A DNA stretch of 64,000 bases. Source: Bacillus marinisedimentorum. Its GTDB lineage: Bacteria > Bacillota > Bacilli > Bacillales > Bacillaceae_O. The position numbers and the translations under genes are program-made. Below, piece by piece: positions 61,016 through 64,000 of this stretch (position 1 is its first letter; each line of letters opens with the position of its first letter). A model generated the notes under the pieces. That model saw only the letters and a program-made list of their open reading frames with translations. It had not been told where the DNA came from and did no database searches. The stretch spans positions 26,522-90,521 of the forward strand of contig NZ_LWBL02000049.1 of assembly GCF_001644195.2 (NCBI RefSeq). Reading direction: 5' to 3'.

Positions 61016-61348
61016 TCACTTTCTGCCGGGCTGTTTAAACAAAAAGAGATAGTTTCCGAGGAAAAAACCGAGAAAAAGAATAAGTCCAGCAATGGAGAGA
61101 AATGTAATGCCTTCCTCATAAAAAGCAGCACCGCCCGCCGTCCCGAAAAGCAGGAAGGTGCCGAGCAAGTATATCGTTTTCGGAAGCTGTTCGAGCATCA
61201 CGAGCACACCTGCTGCAAACAGGACATACAGAAGCAGAACAAGCCTGGTAAGCAACAGTTTTTCTGGAATATATACGATGCTGAGCACCAGCAGTGTTCC
61301 GGCTGCCAGATGGATGAGCAGTGTGAAGATTAGAGCAGATCCTTTCAT
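61016..61348 (-). CDS. Hypothetical four-helix membrane protein, 110 residues
   Basis: ATG behind CGGGGGATGAAAAA. Four hydrophobic helices: SALIFTLLIHLAAGTLLVLSIVY, RLVLLLYVLFAAGVLVML, TIYLLGTFLLFGTAGGAAFY and TFLSIAGLILFLGFFLGNYLFL, ending KQPGRK. No polar residues suggest transport chemistry. No family recognised. Its 3' end abuts the third hairpin array, which would be transcribed only if transcription reads through. Confidence 0.65.
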   Translation of the reverse strand: MKGSALIFTLLIHLAAGTLLVLSIVYIPEKLLLTRLVLLLYVLFAAGVLVMLEQLPKTIYLLGTFLLFGTAGGAAFYEEGITFLSIAGLILFLGFFLGNYLFLFKQPGRK

Positions 61349-61574
61349 TTTTTCATCCCCCGTTCGAAGACAGAGTCTTTTAAATACTATATTCTATTTT
61401 TCCCCGATATTTCCCTGGTCGGCAAGAAATGTTTCAGAAATCTAACAATCTCATTAAAAAGTTAAAACTGCCTATAGTCGTATACCTGCCACTCAGGTAT
61501 ACTAAAAATTGACACATTTTGCATCTGTTCTGTACAGCTGCAAAGATGAGAGATTCAGTAAGGGAGGAAAAGCT

Positions 61575-62759
61575 GTGTATTGTCGGTCTTGCCGAAAGAG
61601 TTACGATGGGAATGCTTCTTTTTGCCCCCATTGCGGTGCAAAGCTGGATAAAGAAATAGCGCAGCGAAGCCAACTTAAAGAAAAGAACGGACTTTTCAAG
61701 TCACGTATTTTGGTATGGTTAATGCCTGTAATCAGCCTGCTTTTAGCAGGGGTAGGCTTATTTTACTATTATTCGTACGAAAAAAACATAAATGAAGAAG
61801 TTCTTGCTCTTTTAACTAAAGCTGAGGCTGCTGCGCTTGAAGGAAACTATGAACAGGCTGAGAAGCAATTACAGAAGGCGGCCGCGAGCCGTCCTGAATT
61901 TGAGCCTGTGAAAGAGGATATGGCAGCCGTCCAGGCCGCAATCGGTTTTGAGAAAGAGCTGGCAAAAGCGGCAGCACACATTCAAAAAAAGGAATATGAT
62001 GAAGCATCTAATGTGCTGTCCGATCTGAAAAAGTCGCTTGATAAGGACAAGGGCATGCTGACTGAAGAATTTTATGTGAAAATCGCTGATTCTGAAAGCA
62101 AAGTGACAATCGGAAAGATAAAGTCCGAGCTGCAAGACCTGGAAACAGTCGATGAGCTGTCAGTAAAACTATCGGCGATCTATACGCTTTCTTCCGAGGA
62201 AGCAAACGCAGTCAAGCAGGATATTGTTACCCGAATCATTGATATAAGCATAAAGGAAGCAGCGGAAAAACTGAAAGCAAAACATTTTACCGAAGCGGAA
62301 AGCATAATCAACCGGGCGATGCAATACGCCGGCAGCCAGGAAAAACTCGTGACATTCAGTCAGAGGATACAAAGTGAACAGCAGCAGTTCGAACAGGCTG
62401 AACAAAAGCGGCTGGAAGAAGCGATGGTGGCTGCTGCACGTGAAGAAATGAAAAACCGGAACGAAGCGGTGAAGGTTGAAAATATCAAGGCGGAACTTGA
62501 TGAATACGGTGACTTGACAATCACCGGCGAAGTGAAAAATACGGGCACACGGCCAGTCGAATCTGTAGAGGTCGCTTATTCTGTCAATGATAACGAAGGC
62601 AACTTCATCGGTGAGGACGCCGCAGTGGTTTACCCGCATTCCATTGAGCCGGGTGAGAAAGGTTTTTTTGAAAAACGTTATTACGGTGTTTCAAAGGATA
62701 TTAACGCTATCAAAGAAGCTGAAGCAGTCATTGATGATTTATCCTGGGTCGTCAAGTAA
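61575..62759 (+). CDS. Zinc-ribbon membrane protein with FxLYD-type C-terminal domain
   Basis: A 394-residue protein starting with GTG after AGGGAGGAAAAGCT. Residues 1-24 form a zinc ribbon with Cys3, Cys6, Cys17 and Cys20 (MYCRSCRKSYDGNASFCPHC). A membrane helix follows (LVWLMPVISLLLAGVGLFYYY, about 50-70). The outer part is helical, with TPR-like repeats rich in Ala, Glu and Lys (about 75-290), and ends in an FxLYD-type beta domain (VKVENIKAELDEYGDLTITGEVKNTGTRPVESVEVAYSV). A cytosolic zinc ribbon plus outer domain resembles TcaA/YvbJ-like envelope proteins. It lies 14 bases before an HtrA-like protease gene, and both seem to act at the membrane. Confidence 0.85.
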   Translation: MYCRSCRKSYDGNASFCPHCGAKLDKEIAQRSQLKEKNGLFKSRILVWLMPVISLLLAGVGLFYYYSYEKNINEEVLALLTKAEAAALEGNYEQAEKQLQKAAASRPEFEPVKEDMAAVQAAIGFEKELAKAAAHIQKKEYDEASNVLSDLKKSLDKDKGMLTEEFYVKIADSESKVTIGKIKSELQDLETVDELSVKLSAIYTLSSEEANAVKQDIVTRIIDISIKEAAEKLKAKHFTEAESIINRAMQYAGSQEKLVTFSQRIQSEQQQFEQAEQKRLEEAMVAAAREEMKNRNEAVKVENIKAELDEYGDLTITGEVKNTGTRPVESVEVAYSVNDNEGNFIGEDAAVVYPHSIEPGEKGFFEKRYYGVSKDINAIKEAEAVIDDLSWVVK

Positions 62760-62773
62760 GAAGGGGATGGATT

Positions 62774-63934
62774 ATGGGAAAGTGGATTCCAAGCATCATC
62801 GCCACATTAATGATCTGGGGCGGAGGCATCGCCATTTTCCTGTACTTGAATGATGAATTGCCATCACAATTAAGTGCAGAGGCGAAGCTTGCTGAACCTG
62901 TAAACACTGGTGAAATCGAGTCTTCTGAGAAAAAGGATAAGGCACTTAAAGAAATCATCTTTGACAGCCAAAAACGGGTCATGATGATTGAAGTTGAGGA
63001 AACCGGATCGATCGGTTCAGGGTTTTTATATAATGAAAAAGGCGATGTCATCACTAACGCACACGTCGTCGACGGGGCCAGGACGGTCAGCGTCAAAACA
63101 GCCGATGCCAATGTCTACGAAGGTACGGTAATCGGAATCGGGGAAGATAAAGATGTTGCACTCGTGAGGGTTCCTGATCTGGCTGGCGGTGAACCTCTGG
63201 AAATTAAGAAGAATGCACGCGCCGAGCTTGGAGACGAAGTTCTGGCCCTCGGAAGCCCGTTTGGCCTTCAAAATACTGTGACGACCGGAATCATAAGCGG
63301 AACGGACAGGGACTTTGAGATTTACCCATATAAATACGAGGATGTGTACCAAATTTCCGCAGCGATTGCTCCCGGAAACAGCGGCGGACCGCTGATCCTT
63401 AAAGAAACCGGCGAAGTGATCGGCATCAATTCAGCTGAAGCTGAAAAAGGAACAATCGGCTTCAGTGTCCCGATCATCGACTATATGCCGATGATTGAGA
63501 AATGGTCAAATGAGCCGATGGGCGATGTGCCGGAGACTATCCAGTCCCAGACAAGCACCGGTCCTGCACCTTCAGACCAGCCTGCTAAAACGGATGGCGA
63601 AATCGGCGGTCTCGCACGCTACCTCGTTACGTATTTTTATGAAAGCCTGAACTACGGAGATTATGTCACAGCATACTCCCTTCTTGGCAGCAGCTGGCAG
63701 GCGAGTAATTCCTATGCGGAGTTCCGGGAAGGCTACATTCCGACAAAGAGTGTAACGATTGATAATCTTGATGTCTCGGTAAACGGAAATAAAGCAAAAG
63801 CAGTTGCAGTCATTTCAGCGCTCGAGCGTACAGATGGAAAAGAGCAGTACCGCAAATACCGGGTCACTTATGAAGTCGGCTATGAAAATGACCAGGCGAA
63901 AATCCTGTCAGGTGACGGTGAGAAAATCGAGTGA
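62774..63934 (+). CDS. Membrane-anchored HtrA-like serine protease without PDZ domain
   Basis: A 386-residue protein. An N-terminal helix (WIPSIIATLMIWGGGIAIFLYL) anchors it. The trypsin-like domain has the full triad: His97 in TNAHVVDG, Asp127 in EDKDVALVRV, Ser203 in APGNSGGPL. After a linker rich in Thr, Ser and Pro (about 245-275) a C-terminal alpha/beta domain follows (LARYLVTYFYESLNYGDYVTAYSLLGSSWQ ... VTYEVGYEND), where DegP/HtrA proteins carry PDZ domains. That domain resembles NTF2-like or TcaA-type extracytoplasmic domains. Likely an envelope quality-control or signalling protease, possibly acting with the zinc-ribbon protein encoded upstream. ATG follows AGAAGGGGATGGATT. Confidence 0.9.
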   Translation: MGKWIPSIIATLMIWGGGIAIFLYLNDELPSQLSAEAKLAEPVNTGEIESSEKKDKALKEIIFDSQKRVMMIEVEETGSIGSGFLYNEKGDVITNAHVVDGARTVSVKTADANVYEGTVIGIGEDKDVALVRVPDLAGGEPLEIKKNARAELGDEVLALGSPFGLQNTVTTGIISGTDRDFEIYPYKYEDVYQISAAIAPGNSGGPLILKETGEVIGINSAEAEKGTIGFSVPIIDYMPMIEKWSNEPMGDVPETIQSQTSTGPAPSDQPAKTDGEIGGLARYLVTYFYESLNYGDYVTAYSLLGSSWQASNSYAEFREGYIPTKSVTIDNLDVSVNGNKAKAVAVISALERTDGKEQYRKYRVTYEVGYENDQAKILSGDGEKIE

Positions 63935-63975
63935 GGTATTTATTTGGGTTTTTTAATAACATATGAATTTGTCAG

Positions 63976-64000
63976 CGCCTGGATTGATTTAATCCAGGCG
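63976..64000 (+). terminator. Terminator hairpin cut by the window end
   Basis: CGCCTGGATT and AATCCAGGCG form a perfect 10-bp stem with loop GATTT; the following bases are outside the window. Confidence 0.7.

Overview
The window comes from a chromosome of a Bacillaceae member (Firmicutes). Evidence: purine-rich Shine-Dalgarno sites before nearly every gene, frequent TTG and GTG starts, an S-box (SAM) riboswitch, and gene content and order like the yug region of Bacillus subtilis (yugI, yuzA-like, yugJ/K-type dehydrogenase, pgi, yugN, yugO). YunD-, YwpF- and YitJ-type proteins also fit. I cannot name the genus or species. Nothing marks the window as plasmid or prophage; most is core or shell genome, with one recombination-scarred accessory island at about 26-30 kb.

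Layout. 0-9 kb: end of yugI, a DUF378 protein, an iron alcohol dehydrogenase, then a glycerate/sugar-acid locus (GntP permease, CdaR-type regulator, second near-identical GntP permease, glycerate kinase). 9-17 kb: pgi, a thiolase plus SDR pair, yugN/yugO, small membrane proteins, a TrmO-like protein and tRNA-Ala. 17-26 kb: small genes, a methyltransferase, a flavodoxin-like reductase, an AraC regulator, a YunD-type nucleotidase, and an ECF sigma/anti-sigma operon lying between two different MITE-like repeats. 26-30 kb: an RHS tip with two peptidoglycan-binding domains and an AT-rich toxin-like C-terminus, its probable immunity gene, a recombination scar and AT-rich small genes. 30-41 kb: hydrolase, TetR regulator divergent from a rifampin-phosphotransferase-like PEP-utilising enzyme, secreted phosphodiesterase, chemotaxis receptor, SGNH hydrolase, RsgA-type GTPase. 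43-51 kb: sulfite-oxidase-like molybdoenzyme and a SAM-riboswitch operon metI-yitJ-metH. 51-64 kb: coiled-coil and YwpF-like proteins, a PAS histidine kinase, acetate transporter, MBL hydrolase, DUF4139 protein, and a zinc-ribbon/FxLYD protein next to an HtrA-like protease.

The most unusual signal is not protein-coding. Four kinds of intergenic repeat occur: (a) tandem arrays of dyad hairpins with a 52-nt pitch at 42.2-43.1 kb and about 52 nt at 60.6-61.0 kb, in two families with different arms but the same pitch and symmetry; (b) two arrays of a GGCGTGAAA core spaced 21 nt apart at 2.25 and 14.1 kb; (c) a dispersed AATT-centred palindrome family found six times, only in the first 11.3 kb; (d) two terminal-inverted-repeat elements around the sigma operon. 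The pitches are close to 5 and 2 turns of B-DNA. I regard these arrays as the best candidates for something poorly described, but no function can be read from the sequence alone.

Several genes carry apparent single-base lesions (GNAT at 3.0 kb, Gly/Tyr-rich protein at 17.7 kb, start of the GNAT at 57.3 kb). These may be real decay or sequencing errors.
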